This document shows positions 63,065-64,000 of a stretch of 64,000 nt of DNA, in pieces (position 1 is the stretch's first letter; each line of letters begins with the position of its first letter). The stretch covers positions 2,294,001 to 2,358,000 of the forward strand of contig NZ_CP051180.1 in the NCBI RefSeq assembly GCF_012295575.1, read 5' to 3'. Under the pieces are notes generated by a model, which made no database searches, was not told the origin of the DNA, and saw nothing but the letters and a program-made list of their open reading frames with translations. Both the position numbers and the translations under genes were made by a program. Origin of the DNA: Ferrimonas lipolytica (GTDB lineage Bacteria > Pseudomonadota > Gammaproteobacteria > Enterobacterales > Shewanellaceae).

Positions 63065-64000
63065 ATGAGCTCAAACATCAATCGCGGAGAGTTTCTAGGC
63101 CATCCTAAAGGCCTGTTCCTCCTGTTCACCACTGAGTTGTGGGAACGCTTCTCTTACTACGCTATGCGTGCCATTTTGGTATTGTACCTCGTAGACCAAG
63201 TTACCACTCAAGGCGGCCACGGTTTAGGCTGGAGCCAAGCAGACGCTCTTTCCTTATACGGTACCTTTACTGGTTTAGTATACATTACCCCACTTATCGG
63301 TGGTTGGTTGGCAGATAACTACTTAGGCCAACGTAAAGCCATCTATATTGGTGGTTTCTTAATGGCGGCTGGCCAATTCTTGTTGGGTACCCCACATGCG
63401 TGGATCCCTGGCATGGAAACCGCGGTATTTTACTTTGGTTTGGGCGTACTGATTTTAGGTAACGGTCTGTTTAAACCAAACATCTCTACCATGGTTGGCG
63501 ACTTATACGAAGAAGGCGATCACCGTCGTGACGGTGCATTCACCATCTTCTACATGGGTATCAACGTAGGTGCTTTCCTTTCTGGTATTGTGGTTGGCAA
63601 CGTTGTTGCTGCTTACGGCGGTAGCTTCCAAGCTGGCTTCGTTTGTGCTGGTATCGGTATGTTGCTGTCTCTGGTTATTCAGTTCATGTTTGCGCAAAAG
63701 CTGTTGGGCGACATCGGTACCGTGCCTGCAGCTAAACTAGACAAACTGCAGCAAACCGAAGTTCGTAATGAACCTCTAACAGCAGTTGAGCGTGATCGCA
63801 TTAAAGTGATCATGGTGCTTGGTCTGTTTACTATCGTTTTCTGGGCTGGCTTCGAGCAAGCTGGTGGCCTGATGAACTTGTTCACCAACAACTTCACCGA
63901 CCGCATGCTGGGTGATTGGGAAATCCCAACCACTTACTTCCAGTCTCTAAACGCCTTCTTCATCGTTGTATTTGCACCAGTAATCGCTTCCCTTTGGGTT
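63065..64000 (+). CDS. POT/PTR-family proton-coupled peptide transporter, 3' end outside the window
   Basis: The first 312 residues of a major-facilitator oligopeptide symporter. The POT signatures are clear: FTTELWERFSYYAMRAILVL (ExxERFxYY motif, about 20-40), GGWLADNYLGQRKAIYIGGF (about 79-98) and the second signature GAFTIFYMGINVGAFLSGIV (about 158-177). Di- and tripeptides enter with protons. The start is ATG 63065 with AAGG about 12 bases upstream. It is divergent from the polysaccharide operon and seems to mark its outer border. Confidence 0.93.
   Translation, partial: MSSNINRGEFLGHPKGLFLLFTTELWERFSYYAMRAILVLYLVDQVTTQGGHGLGWSQADALSLYGTFTGLVYITPLIGGWLADNYLGQRKAIYIGGFLMAAGQFLLGTPHAWIPGMETAVFYFGLGVLILGNGLFKPNISTMVGDLYEEGDHRRDGAFTIFYMGINVGAFLSGIVVGNVVAAYGGSFQAGFVCAGIGMLLSLVIQFMFAQKLLGDIGTVPAAKLDKLQQTEVRNEPLTAVERDRIKVIMVLGLFTIVFWAGFEQAGGLMNLFTNNFTDRMLGDWEIPTTYFQSLNAFFIVVFAPVIASLWV

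Overview
The window reads as a chromosomal segment of a free-living, Gram-negative gammaproteobacterium, most likely a marine member of the Alteromonadales (Shewanella/Ferrimonas-like). The indications are a TonB-dependent receptor, outer-membrane beta-barrels ending in Phe, an RpoS-type sigma factor, a Wza/Wzz/Wzi surface-polysaccharide machine and a FadR-like operator in front of fadD. Exact genus cannot be settled from the sequence alone.

1-20 kb is mostly lipid and housekeeping metabolism: an aldo/keto reductase (cut by the window edge), a Crp/Fnr regulator, a DUF1295 membrane enzyme, a PH-domain protein, a DUF1415 protein, a Tag-like DNA glycosylase and a di-haem cytochrome c peroxidase. 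A beta-oxidation operon follows (thiolase, hydratase/dehydrogenase, acyl-CoA dehydrogenase) with a divergent AraC regulator and a nearby alpha-methylacyl-CoA racemase. Then come CreA, an NrfJ-like protein, a DMT permease, a Nudix hydrolase and a FadD acyl-CoA ligase. Five copies of a roughly 290-bp non-autonomous transposon (MITE-like), four with recognisable 8-bp target duplications, lie between genes from 3.7 to 29.8 kb. A second, unrelated MITE-like element is at 0.8-1.1 kb.

20.7-26.2 kb is a tightly coupled six-gene operon: TonB-dependent receptor, fused two-domain ECF ATPase, EcfT, a probable S component, a protein resembling the catalytic domain of archaeal TiaS, and a 74-residue four-cysteine protein. 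It looks like an uptake system for an unknown ligand with an unusual processing enzyme, and is the best candidate here for an undescribed system. An RpoS-like sigma factor converges on it. Next are an RHH protein, a PfpI/DJ-1 protein, threonine aldolase, MscS, GalE, an Omp85-like protein and a RelA/SpoT-domain protein.

36.9-62.3 kb is a Wzx/Wzy-type surface-polysaccharide locus. Wzi and WecA are on the plus strand. On the minus strand, in transcription order, are a Wza-like exporter, Wzz, NeuA, NeuB, NeuC, WecB, WecC, an AsnB-like amide ligase without the glutaminase cysteine, Wzx, alanine racemase, Wzy, a putative glycosyltransferase, an acetyltransferase and WecG. This predicts a glycan built on GlcNAc-PP-undecaprenol with ManNAcA and a sialic acid, possibly carrying a D-alanyl amide. 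The part from 42.3 to 50.3 kb is visibly AT-rich, as expected of a transferred cassette. Between wecA and wecG sits a dead IS3-family element with an intact IS256-family element nested in it, and about 1.9 kb of decayed DNA separates neuC from wecB. Between wzz and the wza-like gene is an array of 13 head-to-tail 26-bp units, each with a CACAC-TT-GTGTG palindrome. The window ends in a POT-family peptide transporter.
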